NCBI GenBank assembly: GCA_018400755.1
Contig: JAGYLU010000005.1
Span: 1-61,417 of the forward strand
Direction of reading: 5' to 3'
Source: Acholeplasmataceae bacterium
GTDB taxonomy: Bacteria; Bacillota_I; Bacilli_A; Acholeplasmatales; Acholeplasmataceae
Length of the DNA: 61,417 bases
In this document: positions 7,157-16,618 of the stretch, piece after piece
How the letters are laid out: each line of letters begins with the position of its first letter
Numbering within the stretch: position 1 is the first letter of the stretch
Made by a program: the position numbers and the translations under genes
The notes under the pieces: model-generated
Databases searched by the model: none
Told to the model about the DNA's origin: nothing
Seen by the model: the letters and a program-made list of their open reading frames with translations, nothing else

Positions 7157-9112
7157 GTGGCTTCAACTAAAAAAACATACGATGAAAAATCCATTCTCGT
7201 CCTCGAGGGACTTGATGCAGTCAGAAAACGGCCAGGCATGTATATTGGCTCTACCGACGGCAAAGGTCTCCATCATTTGGTGTGGGAGATTGTCGACAAT
7301 GCGATCGATGAAACCCTCTCGGGGTACGGTAAGGATATTACCGTGACAATCAAAAGTGATAACAGTATCGAGGTTTCCGACAGCGGACGCGGCATGCCCT
7401 ATAAGACGCATGCCACAGGACGACCGACTACGGAAATCATTTTTACGGTTCTGCACGCCGGTGGCAAGTTCTCGGACGATAGTGGCTACAAAGTCGCTGG
7501 TGGCTTGCATGGCGTCGGATCCTCGGTCGTCAATGCCCTCAGCCAATTTCTTGAAGTGACCATTTACCGTGACGGTCAAATCTGGAAACAACGTTTCTCA
7601 GAAGGCGGTAAGAAGATCTCAAAACTCGTCTCTATCGGCGAGACAAGACGGACCGGAACGACCGTCTGGTTCAAACCTGATCCGAAAATCTTCATGACAA
7701 CCCTCTTTCAATACGATGTGATCAGGGACCGCCTACGTGAAGCGGCGTTTCTGATTTCCGGTCTGAAGATGAAACTGATCGATGAACGCACCAACCAGAA
7801 AGAGACATTCTGCTACGATGATGGCATCAAAGCCTACATCGATTTTCTCGATGAGGGGAAAAATGTCTTGCATCCAACCCACCTGATTGCGTCATCTGTA
7901 CCCATGATTGGCGGAAAGAAACAGATCGAGATTGAGATCGCTTTCCAGTTCACAGAAAACTATCACGAAATCATCCTCTCGTTTGTCAACAATGTCAGAA
8001 CCAAAGACGGAGGCACCCATGAGATCGGATTCAAATCCGCCCTCACGAGATCGATCAATGACTATGCGCGTAAGTACGTTTTGATCAGGGAACGGGATCC
8101 CAATCTAGACGGATCAGATATCAGAGAAGGACTGACAGCCGTTGTCTCACTACGTCTGCCTGAAGAGATTCTTGAATTCGAAGGTCAGACCAAAGGTAAA
8201 CTAGGGACTCCTGAAGCCAGAAACGCCACCGATCAGGTTGTCTATGAATTCATGACCACCTATCTCGAAGAGAATCGGCAGATTGCCTCTGCCATCATCA
8301 ATCGTGCCCAGAAAGCCCAAAAAGCAAGGGATGCCGCCCGCAAGGCCAGGGATGAGGCCAGAAACGGCAAAAGCCGACAGAAGAAAGAGGTCTCCCTATC
8401 AGGAAAGCTCTCCCCTGCCCAAGGCAAGGACAAAGCCGTCAATGAACTCTTCCTTGTCGAAGGTGACTCCGCGGGCGGATCAGCAAAACAAGGACGTAAC
8501 CGTCGCTTTCAAGCAATTTTGCCGCTTCGGGGCAAGGTCATCAACAGCGAACGGGCGACCCTTGATGCCATCTTGAAAAATGAGGAAATCAGCACGATGA
8601 TCTATACCATCGGAGCTGATTTTGGGGCTGACTTCAATATTAAGAAATGCAATTACTCAAAGATCATCATCATGACGGATGCTGACACCGATGGCGCGCA
8701 TATCCAAGTGCTTTTACTGACGTTTTTCTTCCGTTACATGCGTCCTTTGATCGAAGATGGACGTCTTTATATCGCCCGTCCACCCCTATATAAAGTCAGT
8801 ATCAAAAAGAAGAAGGAAGAGGTTCATTACGCCTGGACTGATGAAGAGCTCAAAGAACTCATCAAAGATAAGACCTATGCGCTTCAGCGCTACAAGGGAC
8901 TAGGTGAGATGAACGCCAACCAACTTTGGGATACCACCATGAATCCCGAGTCAAGGACATTAATCAAGGTCAGTATCGAAGATCTCTCAGCCTCGGATAA
9001 ACGGATTAGCGTCCTTATGGGCGACGATGTCGCCCCCCGCAGAGCTTGGATTGAAGACCATGTTGATTTTGAGATCAGCGATGATTTTGACTTGCAGAAA
9101 GGAGCGGAATGA
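7157..9112 (+). CDS. parE: DNA topoisomerase IV subunit B
   Basis: 651 aa from the GTG at 7157. ParE carries the ATPase that drives strand passage by topoisomerase IV. It has the GHKL ATPase motifs ([35 protein letters not shown]), [13 protein letters not shown], and the TOPRIM motifs ([19 protein letters not shown] and [15 protein letters not shown]). The ATG at 7127 overlaps the -10 box; GGTGAT sits just before the GTG. Short KARDEAR-type repeats lie near residues 390-405. ParE rather than GyrB is inferred from the sequence type and from being followed directly by a ParC-like gene with a 4-nt overlap. Confidence 0.92.
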   Translation: MASTKKTYDEKSILVLEGLDAVRKRPGMYIGSTDGKGLHHLVWEIVDNAIDETLSGYGKDITVTIKSDNSIEVSDSGRGMPYKTHATGRPTTEIIFTVLHAGGKFSDDSGYKVAGGLHGVGSSVVNALSQFLEVTIYRDGQIWKQRFSEGGKKISKLVSIGETRRTGTTVWFKPDPKIFMTTLFQYDVIRDRLREAAFLISGLKMKLIDERTNQKETFCYDDGIKAYIDFLDEGKNVLHPTHLIASSVPMIGGKKQIEIEIAFQFTENYHEIILSFVNNVRTKDGGTHEIGFKSALTRSINDYARKYVLIRERDPNLDGSDIREGLTAVVSLRLPEEILEFEGQTKGKLGTPEARNATDQVVYEFMTTYLEENRQIASAIINRAQKAQKARDAARKARDEARNGKSRQKKEVSLSGKLSPAQGKDKAVNELFLVEGDSAGGSAKQGRNRRFQAILPLRGKVINSERATLDAILKNEEISTMIYTIGADFGADFNIKKCNYSKIIIMTDADTDGAHIQVLLLTFFFRYMRPLIEDGRLYIARPPLYKVSIKKKKEEVHYAWTDEELKELIKDKTYALQRYKGLGEMNANQLWDTTMNPESRTLIKVSIEDLSASDKRISVLMGDDVAPRRAWIEDHVDFEISDDFDLQKGAE

Positions 9113-11703
9113 TGTCAGTTTCCAAGAAAATTGATGCCTTTGTTGAAAGTATCACATCGGAGACCTTAGAAGACATCGTCTCTGATCGTTTTGCAAGGTA
9201 TTCCAAGTACATCATTCAGGATCGGGCACTTCCAGATGCCAGAGATGGTCTCAAACCTGTCCAAAGACGAATTCTATATGCGATGCAGCAAATGGGGATG
9301 TTTCATAACAAGCCATACAAAAAGTGCGCCCGTATTGCTGGTGAGGTCATGGGTAAGTATCATCCCCATGGGGATTCCTCAATCTATGACGCCATGGTCA
9401 GACTCGCCCAGGATTTCAAGATGCGTGTGCTATTGGTCGATATGCACGGCAACAAAGGATCAATCGATGGTGATTCCGCCGCAGCGATGCGTTACACCGA
9501 AGCCAGACTGTCAAAAGCTGCCGAAGCGCTCCTATCCGATATTGATAAGCGAACCGTGCCTTTTGTTCCGAATTTCGATGACGAAGAACTCGAACCCGTC
9601 GTCCTTCCAGCCAAATTCCCGAACCTTTTGGTCAATGGTGCAACCGGAATCAGTGCCGGATATGCGACCAGGATCCCCCCACATAATCTGAGAGAAGTGA
9701 TTGAGGCGACGATCGCCTATATCGACAATGAGGCCGTGACCGCCCAGGAACTAGCCGCGATTGTCCATGGGCCAGACTTTCCAACCGGAGGCATTGTCCA
9801 AGGCAAGGATGGCATCCGCCAAGCACTTGAAACCGGTGCCGGCAAGGTGGTCGTCCGATCACGAAGCCACGTTGAGGAAATCTCCAAGAGCCAAGACCGG
9901 ATCGTCATCACCGAGATCCCTTACGAAGTCAACAAGTCTGAATTGGTCCGGATCATGGATCAATTGCGGATCGATAAGAAACTAGATGACATTCTAGAGA
10001 TCCGCGATGAAAGCGATCAGGAAGGGTTGCGGATCGCGATTGATCTGAAAAAAGGGGCAGACCATCAGGTCGTGCTCAATTTCATGCTCAAATCAACCGA
10101 TCTCCAAGTCAGCTACAATTACAACATGGTGGCCATTTTGAATCACCGCCCCGTGCAAGTCGGGATCATCCCAATCCTAAAGGCCTATGTCTACCACCAG
10201 AAAGAAGTCATCACCAACCGTTCGAATTATGAACTTGAGAAAGCGACCAAACGACAACACATTGTCGAAGGTCTGATCAAGATGGTCTCGGTTGTCGAAG
10301 AGATTGTCAAGATCATCAGAGCTTCTGACAACAAGCAAAATGCCAAGGAAAACATCATCAAGGCGTTTAAGTTCACCGAGCTTCAGGCCGAAGCGATCGT
10401 CATGCTTCAACTTTATCGTCTCTCGAATACCGATATTGTCGCATTGACCAACGAATCGGAAAGTCTCTCAAAACGGATCAAGGACTTAAATCACATTCTA
10501 TCTTCCGACCATCAGTTACGTAAAATCATCAAACGTGAACTCCAAGCCGTCGCCGATGAACTAGGTGATGACAGACGCACTGAGATCGAAGAAGAAATCG
10601 AGACCATCAAGATCGATCAAAAGGAACTGATCAGTGAAGAACATGTCGCCATCGGGGTGACTCGTGAGGGATACGTCAAACGGGCCAGCCAAAGAAGCTA
10701 TCAGGCCTCGACTTCCGTCGGTCTCAAAAATGACGATGCTTTGATCTTCGAAAGCGAGACATCTACCCTTTCAACCCTGCTGTTGTTCACCAATCTTGGC
10801 AACTATATCTTCCTGCCTGTCTACAAGATCGATGATCAGAAATGGAAGGACCTTGGTGTCTATATCAACAACATCACACCCATCAAGGACAATGAGCGGA
10901 TCATCAAAGTGATGGCCATTACCCGTTTTGATACCGATGAGATGTTGTTGCTCGCAACCGCGAATGGCCAAATGAAACAGTCTGCCCTGAAGGAGTTCGA
11001 AGTGTCAAGGTACGCCAGACCGATCCGAGCCATGAAAGTTGCCAAAGGTGATGAGCTGGTTTTTGTGAACCGCCATCCGCGCGCCAACATCGTCGCCATC
11101 TCGAAATCAGGGTATGCGCTCAGATTCCCAGCGGATGAACTTCCTGCTTATGGCCTTCAGGCTGGCGGCGTCAAGAGCATGTCACTCTCATCTGAAGACC
11201 AGTTGGTCGCCGCTTTCTATGCCGATCCTGCCGATGACTTCGTCATGCTCTCGGTCCGGGGCCATGTGATCAAAGATGTCGTTTCCGAACTGCCCACCTA
11301 CAACCGTGGTCGTCGCGGCATTCTGATCGTTGAACGGCTCAAGGCCAATCCCCATCATATCATCGCCGCCAACCGTCTTTCACGGGCCCAGACCAAGGAA
11401 GATGTCGGTGTTGTCATCGTTGCCGAAAAGGGTAGTCTCAATTGCACCGTGTCTGACCTCAAATACTCAGGCAACAAGTTTGGCAAGAAGATGTATGATG
11501 AGACTGTTCTTGGTCAAGGTGTCTATTTTGAAATCAAAGAGGCCATCGATGAGATTGATGCCCCAAGAACCAAACCCTCTTCCGGGGTCAGATCGTTGAT
11601 CTCCGAAGCCCCCCAAAAAATCACTGAGGAGACTGTTGAAAGCGGAAGCAAGAAAATCCGGCTGAGTCGTTTTGATCTCTTTGGTGATGATGAGAAGGAG
11701 TAA
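9109..11703 (+). CDS. parC: DNA topoisomerase IV subunit A
   Basis: 864 aa. It is the DNA breakage-reunion subunit that decatenates daughter chromosomes with ParE. The catalytic tyrosine is Tyr129 in [10 protein letters not shown]. The quinolone-resistance region is [20 protein letters not shown], with Ser90 and Asp94 at the usual hot spots. The C-terminal half has the beta-pinwheel repeats, for example [17 protein letters not shown]-like blades. It overlaps parE by 4 nt (ATGA), with a GGAG site inside the parE end, so translation is coupled. Confidence 0.92.
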   Translation: MMSVSKKIDAFVESITSETLEDIVSDRFARYSKYIIQDRALPDARDGLKPVQRRILYAMQQMGMFHNKPYKKCARIAGEVMGKYHPHGDSSIYDAMVRLAQDFKMRVLLVDMHGNKGSIDGDSAAAMRYTEARLSKAAEALLSDIDKRTVPFVPNFDDEELEPVVLPAKFPNLLVNGATGISAGYATRIPPHNLREVIEATIAYIDNEAVTAQELAAIVHGPDFPTGGIVQGKDGIRQALETGAGKVVVRSRSHVEEISKSQDRIVITEIPYEVNKSELVRIMDQLRIDKKLDDILEIRDESDQEGLRIAIDLKKGADHQVVLNFMLKSTDLQVSYNYNMVAILNHRPVQVGIIPILKAYVYHQKEVITNRSNYELEKATKRQHIVEGLIKMVSVVEEIVKIIRASDNKQNAKENIIKAFKFTELQAEAIVMLQLYRLSNTDIVALTNESESLSKRIKDLNHILSSDHQLRKIIKRELQAVADELGDDRRTEIEEEIETIKIDQKELISEEHVAIGVTREGYVKRASQRSYQASTSVGLKNDDALIFESETSTLSTLLLFTNLGNYIFLPVYKIDDQKWKDLGVYINNITPIKDNERIIKVMAITRFDTDEMLLLATANGQMKQSALKEFEVSRYARPIRAMKVAKGDELVFVNRHPRANIVAISKSGYALRFPADELPAYGLQAGGVKSMSLSSEDQLVAAFYADPADDFVMLSVRGHVIKDVVSELPTYNRGRRGILIVERLKANPHHIIAANRLSRAQTKEDVGVVIVAEKGSLNCTVSDLKYSGNKFGKKMYDETVLGQGVYFEIKEAIDEIDAPRTKPSSGVRSLISEAPQKITEETVESGSKKIRLSRFDLFGDDEKE

Positions 11704-11708
11704 TTGAT

Positions 11709-13355
11709 ATGACATTGACCATCAATCAACACACACATACATTTGAACATCAGACCCGTCTTGAGGATGTCGCCAAGGCCGTACAAGCCGACAGACCTTT
11801 GGCAGCAACAGTCAACGGTCGCCTGCGTGAGTTATCCTACATTGTGAAACACGATGCCGATATCACTTTTTTGTCCTATGACAATGGTGATGCCATCCGG
11901 ATCTATGAGACCACGTTGCGCTACATCATCGCCATGGCGGTTCATCATCTCTATCCCAAGGCGCGAATCCAGTTCAACTACAGCATCTCAAGATCCATCC
12001 TTGCCGTTCTCTCCAACTTTGATGGTGTTTTCGGACACAAGATGATGCAGGCCATCAAGACCGAGGTCGATCGGATTATCGCCCTTGACATGCCCATCAC
12101 CAGACGCCGTATTGACATCAATGAGGCCATCAAACTTTACTCATCCTATGGTATGGATGACAAAGTCCGAATTCTTAGATACCGTGAGGAACACTACGTC
12201 AATCTCTACCGCAGTGGCCACTACAGCAACTATATGTTTGGCTATATGCTGCCATCAACCGGTTATCTGAAAGACTTTGAGATGGTGATGTATCACCCTG
12301 GATTTTTAATCAGATACCCACGGGTTGAGACCGGTGGAGTGATCCCTGAGTTTGTCGATGAGCCAACATTTGGACGCACCTTGAGCGAAGCGGCATCCTG
12401 GGGGCGGGTCATCAAAGGGAATTCCATTCCCCTCATGAACGAGTATGCGAAAGACCGTCCTTCATCGGTGGATTTCGTCAATATGTGTGAGACAAAGCAC
12501 ATGCATATGCTTGGCGAGCTTGGTGACATGATCGAGAAGAACATCCAAAACATCCGTCTGATTGGTGTTGCTGGTCCGTCCTCCTCGGGCAAGACGACAT
12601 TCACAAACAGACTCAGGATTGAATTGATGAGCCGTGGTATTCATCCCGTCATGATCTCGATTGATGACTATTACCTTGGCCGTGACATGGCACCTAAAAA
12701 TCCCGATGGCTCACCCGATCTTGAACACGTCGATGCGCTTGATGTCGATCGCTTCAATGAGGACATGCTTGCCTTGGTCCAAGGTGAGTCTGTGATTCTT
12801 CCCCATTTCAATTTTCTGACTGGCATCAGGGAACAGGGCCAGACTGTGAGACTTTCTGAAGAAACCCCTATCCTGATTGAAGGCATCCATGCTTTAAATG
12901 ACAAACTCACCAAAAGCATCCCCATCCACAAGAAGTTCAACATCTACATCTCCCCTCAGACCCAACTCCATATTGATGACCATAATCCAATCAGTATCAC
13001 CGAATTGAGGCTTCTCAGACGAATCGTCAGAGACCAAAAATACCGTAACGCTTCCGCCATTGATACCCTTGATATGTGGCCTTCGGTCAGAAGAGGCGAG
13101 TTCAAGTGGATCTATCCAACCCAGAAGCAGGCCAATTACGTGTTCAATTCAGAGTTGACCTATGAGTTTAATGTCTTGAAAAAACACGCTGTCCAGCAAC
13201 TCAAGGCGATCCCGACCGACAATCCCCACTTCATCACTGCCAACCGTCTTCTCAAATTCCTGAAATACTTCAAGGACATCGATGATGACATCGTCCCCTG
13301 CAATTCCCTGCTCCGGGAGTTCATTGGCGGCAGCAGTTTCCATGACCACCCATGA
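11709..13355 (+). CDS. Nucleoside (uridine-type) kinase with TGS and ThrRS-like N-terminal domains
   Basis: 548 aa. Residues 1-60 resemble a TGS domain, residues 70-260 resemble the second additional domain of threonyl-tRNA synthetase (YSISRSILAVLSNFDGVFGHKM and YNLYRSGHYSNYMFGYMLPS-like stretches), and residues 280-480 are a P-loop uridine kinase. Walker A is GVAGPSSSGKTTFTNRL and ISIDDYYLGRD is the uridine-kinase motif. This domain order is known in Clostridia and Thermotoga, where the protein is annotated as a nucleoside kinase; its substrate is not certain. It follows parC by 5 nt and overlaps the next gene by 4 nt. Confidence 0.85.
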   Translation: MTLTINQHTHTFEHQTRLEDVAKAVQADRPLAATVNGRLRELSYIVKHDADITFLSYDNGDAIRIYETTLRYIIAMAVHHLYPKARIQFNYSISRSILAVLSNFDGVFGHKMMQAIKTEVDRIIALDMPITRRRIDINEAIKLYSSYGMDDKVRILRYREEHYVNLYRSGHYSNYMFGYMLPSTGYLKDFEMVMYHPGFLIRYPRVETGGVIPEFVDEPTFGRTLSEAASWGRVIKGNSIPLMNEYAKDRPSSVDFVNMCETKHMHMLGELGDMIEKNIQNIRLIGVAGPSSSGKTTFTNRLRIELMSRGIHPVMISIDDYYLGRDMAPKNPDGSPDLEHVDALDVDRFNEDMLALVQGESVILPHFNFLTGIREQGQTVRLSEETPILIEGIHALNDKLTKSIPIHKKFNIYISPQTQLHIDDHNPISITELRLLRRIVRDQKYRNASAIDTLDMWPSVRRGEFKWIYPTQKQANYVFNSELTYEFNVLKKHAVQQLKAIPTDNPHFITANRLLKFLKYFKDIDDDIVPCNSLLREFIGGSSFHDHP

Positions 13356-14407
13356 AAGCACTTGAAAACATGGCTCGGGTCCAAATCTCGAACGAACTGA
13401 TGCTCATGTTGCTGTCACTCTATGAATCCAAAGGCAAATCGTTTTATTACGATGAGCTGTTTCAAAGAGATGCCAGCGCATTTGACAAAAAAGCACTCGA
13501 AGCCGACGTCATTGCCATCGCGAAAGGCCTAGGCCTTTCCATGACCGATGCAAGGATCCGTCTGTTTGCCAAACGGGACCCGATCCCGAAAACCAAAGAT
13601 GAGACCCGACTTCTCAATATCAAGACCGCGCTTGTCCAGCTTCGAAACAACCCAGAAGGATTTGAAATCATTCCCAATGAGGTTGCCGATCTTGCCAAAG
13701 TGCTTCAAAAGGATCTTGAACCGATCAAGTTCAAAACCATTGGCGTCTCAGAATCCTCTATCTTATCGACTAAGAAAACAAAGAACAAGCGCGATGATCT
13801 GGAAACACTCATGGCGACGTTATCCAAACTCAGCCGTAGTCGAGAATATGAACTGACACAGCTGATCACCAATTTCTATGTCGATTTTTTGAACATGGAC
13901 CTCTTGACAAAAGAGAACACTCTGGTCGCGAACATCCTTTTGTATGCGTTATTGTTCAAGTCCTTTCCGGTCTTCAAGTATGCCCCTTTCTTTCCTTACT
14001 TCATGGCCCAAAAAGATGGTTGGGAGCATGCTGTTGTCTCTGCTCACTACTACTGGTCGGAAGGATTTGCCCAAACTGACATGCTCTCACGAATCATCAT
14101 CACGCTTCTAAATGATGTTTATAAGGATGTTGACCAGATGGCTCATGAATACATGTTTGAAAAAGATCTGAACAAATCGGACAACATCGAAAACACCATC
14201 ATGAAGCTTGATGACCTCTTCACCAAAGAAGACATCCGCAAGCGCCATCCAAATGTCAGTGACGCCACCATTGACAGAACGCTCAAAAGAATGAAAGAAG
14301 AAGACAAAATCCGCCCGATTGGTGTCGGTCGTGGTTCTAAGTGGCACCGGATGATTCCTGGAAACAAAAAATACGGCATGAAACAGATGTCTCTTTTTGA
14401 AGAATAA
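13352..14407 (+). CDS. Hypothetical protein with C-terminal winged helix; remote Fic-like layout
   Basis: 351 aa, helical throughout. The C-terminal 75 residues (TKEDIRKRHPNVSDATIDRT, then LKRMKEEDKIRPIGVGRGSKW) read as a winged-helix DNA-binding or Fic-type tail. The middle (residues 180-270) has the YYW...D spacing seen in Fic folds, but the HPFxxGNGR catalytic motif is absent, so no AMP-transferase activity is claimed. It overlaps the kinase gene by 4 nt and is last in the parE-parC-kinase transcript, ending at a terminator. The function is unknown. Confidence 0.7.
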   Translation: MKALENMARVQISNELMLMLLSLYESKGKSFYYDELFQRDASAFDKKALEADVIAIAKGLGLSMTDARIRLFAKRDPIPKTKDETRLLNIKTALVQLRNNPEGFEIIPNEVADLAKVLQKDLEPIKFKTIGVSESSILSTKKTKNKRDDLETLMATLSKLSRSREYELTQLITNFYVDFLNMDLLTKENTLVANILLYALLFKSFPVFKYAPFFPYFMAQKDGWEHAVVSAHYYWSEGFAQTDMLSRIIITLLNDVYKDVDQMAHEYMFEKDLNKSDNIENTIMKLDDLFTKEDIRKRHPNVSDATIDRTLKRMKEEDKIRPIGVGRGSKWHRMIPGNKKYGMKQMSLFEE

Positions 14408-14424
14408 AGGCTCACGCCTTTTTT
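14406..14424 (+). terminator. Terminator of the parE-parC operon
   Basis: AAAGGC-TCAC-GCCTTT stem followed by T residues; the stem begins inside the stop codon of the preceding gene. Confidence 0.75.
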
Positions 14425-14494
14425 CTTTTGATTGCACTTCCATGTCAAAATAGGACAATTTGTTTTATAATTGAATTATCTAAGGAGGATTATC

Positions 14495-15346
14495 ATGTCC
14501 ACTCAACTCATCAAAGCCCTAAGAGCAGAAACCGGGGCTGGTATCAAAGCATGTCAGGACGCCCTCAAGGCGACCAATCAGGATTATGACGCTGCCAAAG
14601 CGATCATCTTAACCTCCATCACACCCAAGGATGGCAACCAAAGAGTGGCTTCGAAAGGTCTCTGTGCGATCGATTTAACTGGTGATGAGGCCATCATATT
14701 TGAAGTCAACGCCGAAACCGACTTCGCCGCGAAGAACCCTTACTTCATCGACCTGCTGGGTGATCTCAAAGCGATCTTCAAATCATGTGACGCCGTCAGT
14801 GCCACCCAAGCCAAGAAGTGTCTATACGATGGGATGAGCGTCGCTGAGCGGATTGAAAAGGCAAGTGTCCTCGTCAGTGAACATCTGTCACTCAGACGCT
14901 TTTACCGGGTCAAGAAGCATCAGAGTCAGACGTTTGGCGTCTACGTCCATCAAGGCGGCAAAGTCATCGGACTGGTCATCCTAGATGGCAAAGATGATGA
15001 TCTCGCGTACCTGATTGCCAGGCAAATTGTGGCCGCGACGCCAACCTATATCAATTGGCAAACCCTTGATGAGGAAACCCTCGCATATGAACGCATGATG
15101 TTTGAAAAGACGCATGATCCATTTGACCAACATGCTTTTGAAGTTCATCTTGAAACTTTATCACTCATCCATCAGCAAGATGTGAGCAATCCTGTGAAGA
15201 CCATTCGTGACCACCTCGAAAACGCCCATGCCGCGGTGGTAGACTTTTTTAGAATCGAAGTTGGTCAAGGCATTGAAAACAAACTCAACTGCCGCCTTGA
15301 TATTCCGTGTGACGGTTCGAAAATCACCGTCATGCCCGTCTACTAA
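14495..15346 (+). CDS. tsf: Elongation factor Ts, divergent and without rpsB
   Basis: 283 aa. EF-Ts recycles EF-Tu-GDP to EF-Tu-GTP. The N-terminal UBA-like domain is clear (LIKALRAETGAGIKACQDAL), followed by the core motif EVNAETDFAAKNPYF, the FGVYVHQGGKVIGLVI strand pair and the C-terminal FFRIEVGQGIENK. The start at 14495 has AAGGAGG 6 nt upstream; TATAAT at 14466-14471 suggests its own promoter. tsf normally follows rpsB, which is not here. Several conserved positions are drifted (DGMSVAERIEKASVLVSEHL instead of the usual EKI block), so this could be a second copy. Confidence 0.85.
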   Translation: MSTQLIKALRAETGAGIKACQDALKATNQDYDAAKAIILTSITPKDGNQRVASKGLCAIDLTGDEAIIFEVNAETDFAAKNPYFIDLLGDLKAIFKSCDAVSATQAKKCLYDGMSVAERIEKASVLVSEHLSLRRFYRVKKHQSQTFGVYVHQGGKVIGLVILDGKDDDLAYLIARQIVAATPTYINWQTLDEETLAYERMMFEKTHDPFDQHAFEVHLETLSLIHQQDVSNPVKTIRDHLENAHAAVVDFFRIEVGQGIENKLNCRLDIPCDGSKITVMPVY

Positions 15347-15370
15347 AAAAAGAAGAGAGAAGGTTTACTC

Positions 15371-15574
15371 ATGCATTTGAAGAAAAACGTCGGTAAGACC
15401 GACAAGATCATCAGAATCAGCCTCGGTATCGTTCTGATCGTTCTCGCCATTGTCTTGAAAACATGGTGGTTGATCATCCCGGCAGTGGCCGCATTGGCAA
15501 CTGCGTTTGTCGGTTTTTGTGGACTCTACCGGGTCTTTGGGATCAATACCTGCAAGATTGACCGCAAAGCATAG
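15371..15574 (+). CDS. DUF2892 (YgaP-type) small membrane protein
   Basis: 67 aa. It has the family start KKNVGKTDKIIRISLG, two hydrophobic helices (IVLIVLAIVLKTWWLIIP and AVAALATAFVGFCGLYRVFG) and the short end INTCKI. DUF2892 is the membrane domain found free or attached to rhodanese proteins; here it is free. GAGAGAAGG precedes the ATG. Located 24 nt after tsf, so probably co-transcribed; its function is not known. Confidence 0.85.
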   Translation: MHLKKNVGKTDKIIRISLGIVLIVLAIVLKTWWLIIPAVAALATAFVGFCGLYRVFGINTCKIDRKA

Positions 15575-15577
15575 TAA

Positions 15578-15610
15578 AAATGAGTCCGCCTCGGTGAGGC
15601 GGACTCATTT
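15578..15610. terminator. Bidirectional terminator between DUF2892 gene and tetR
   Basis: AAATGAGTCCGCCTC and GAGGCGGACTCATTT form a perfect 15-bp stem with a 3-nt loop. A-rich and T-rich flanks allow it to end transcription from both converging genes. Confidence 0.85.
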
Positions 15611-15636
15611 GTTTGATTGGAACATGTCATCTCTTC

Positions 15637-16245
15637 TTATGGTCTGAACATGCCACTTGACAAGATCGACATGACCTGGTCGGTGATTCTGTCAAGGTCA
15701 TCATCTGTCAATGATTTGCGGAAGAGCACTTGAAGGCCGACGAAATTCGAAATACCCATCAGAATATAGGACAACGTCTCAAGATCAATGTCGTCACGGA
15801 CCTCTCCCTCATCAACAGCATGGGTGAGTTGCCGGACATAGTCTCTTGAGAATGTCTCATAGTAATCCCTAAAGAGGGCCTGATCGGCAAACATTGATTC
15901 CCAGATGATCCTATAAGCCAGTGGGTCTTCCCAGGCAAATTTCAAAAACGCCCGAAGTCCAAGCCGCTCTTTCTCATAACGTGTCGAGGCTCCGGCGATA
16001 CCGGTGCTGATGGCTTTCCTGATCAGTTTCCGGTAGGTTGTCAGCAAATAGGAATAGAGGGCGAATTTATCATCAAAATACAGGTAGAATGTCCCCGTCG
16101 CAATCCCTGACTTGGCAATGATCTCGTTGATTGAGGTGGCCTGGTAGCCCTTTTTTGAGAAAAGTTTCTTGGCCGTATTGATGATATGGTCAAAGGTTTT
16201 CTGTCCGTCTTTGCGTTTGGGAAGACGGTATGTCACTTGGTTCAT
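15637..16245 (-). CDS. TetR/AcrR family transcriptional regulator
   Basis: 202 aa. The N-terminal helix-turn-helix is classic (KLFSKKGYQATSINEIIAKS then GIATGTFYLYFDDKFALYSY), and the rest is an all-helical ligand-binding and dimer domain. The start has AGGTGATAAG just upstream. It is divergent from the thiolase-Liv block, whose upstream region carries two copies of a 14-bp palindrome positioned to block transcription. It is therefore the likely local repressor. The ligand is unknown; an acyl-CoA is plausible given the genes controlled. Confidence 0.88.
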   Translation of the reverse strand: MNQVTYRLPKRKDGQKTFDHIINTAKKLFSKKGYQATSINEIIAKSGIATGTFYLYFDDKFALYSYLLTTYRKLIRKAISTGIAGASTRYEKERLGLRAFLKFAWEDPLAYRIIWESMFADQALFRDYYETFSRDYVRQLTHAVDEGEVRDDIDLETLSYILMGISNFVGLQVLFRKSLTDDDLDRITDQVMSILSSGMFRP

Positions 16246-16316
16246 CTTATCACCTGGTTCAAGTCTAACCCATTATGACCAAAAACACAACATCGATTTT
16301 TTTGAAGACGATTGGA

Positions 16317-16345
16317 TTGACATTTCCATCAAGACGCGATAGAAT
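16317..16345 (+). promoter_or_regulatory. Upstream tandem promoter (P1) of the thiolase-Liv block
   Basis: TTGACA (16317-16322), 17-bp spacer, TAGAAT (16340-16345). Operator copy 1 begins 10 bp downstream, over the transcription start. The 373-bp gap 16246-16618 holds only regulatory DNA. Confidence 0.75.
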
Positions 16346-16355
16346 ACAAGTAACG

Positions 16356-16369
16356 TGAATATTTGTTCA
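16356..16369. promoter_or_regulatory. Operator copy 1 (imperfect palindrome)
   Basis: TGAATATTTGTTCA, one mismatch from the perfect palindrome at 16486-16499. It lies just after P1; likely bound by the adjacent TetR protein. Confidence 0.65.
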
Positions 16370-16444
16370 TATTTATTTGATTGTTCAATCCGTCTAGCCA
16401 AGACTTGTTAGACCCCAAAATGCGTTTTCATCAAGCGGTCCAGA

Positions 16445-16473
16445 TTGACTTTCATCTGGGACTATGATAAAAT
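16445..16473 (+). promoter_or_regulatory. Downstream tandem promoter (P2) of the thiolase-Liv block
   Basis: TTGACT (16445-16450), 17-bp spacer, TAAAAT (16468-16473). Operator copy 2 begins 12 bp further on, the same arrangement as P1 and copy 1. Confidence 0.7.
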
Positions 16474-16485
16474 ACGTACGTACTA

Positions 16486-16499
16486 TGAATATTTATTCA
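16486..16499. promoter_or_regulatory. Operator copy 2 (perfect palindrome)
   Basis: TGAATATTTATTCA is a perfect 14-bp palindrome placed over the expected start of P2. The repeat of sequence and of position relative to both promoters supports a true operator. Confidence 0.7.
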
Positions 16500-16584
16500 C
16501 ATAACGCAATCACCTTTGAAGACACGACATCCGAGATCCATGTCCATCCCTTTGTGTCCGATGAGGTCTATTTTAAAAGAAACA

Positions 16585-16600
16585 ATGTAAACGCTTTTAT
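16585..16600. promoter_or_regulatory. Possible cre-like site
   Basis: ATGTAAACGCTTTTAT matches the Firmicutes CcpA consensus WTGNNARCGNWWWCAWW except for one position. It lies in the leader 18 bp before the thiolase start. The match is suggestive only; ccpA is not in this window. Confidence 0.3.
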
Positions 16601-16618
16601 CACAAAGGAGAAGATGAC

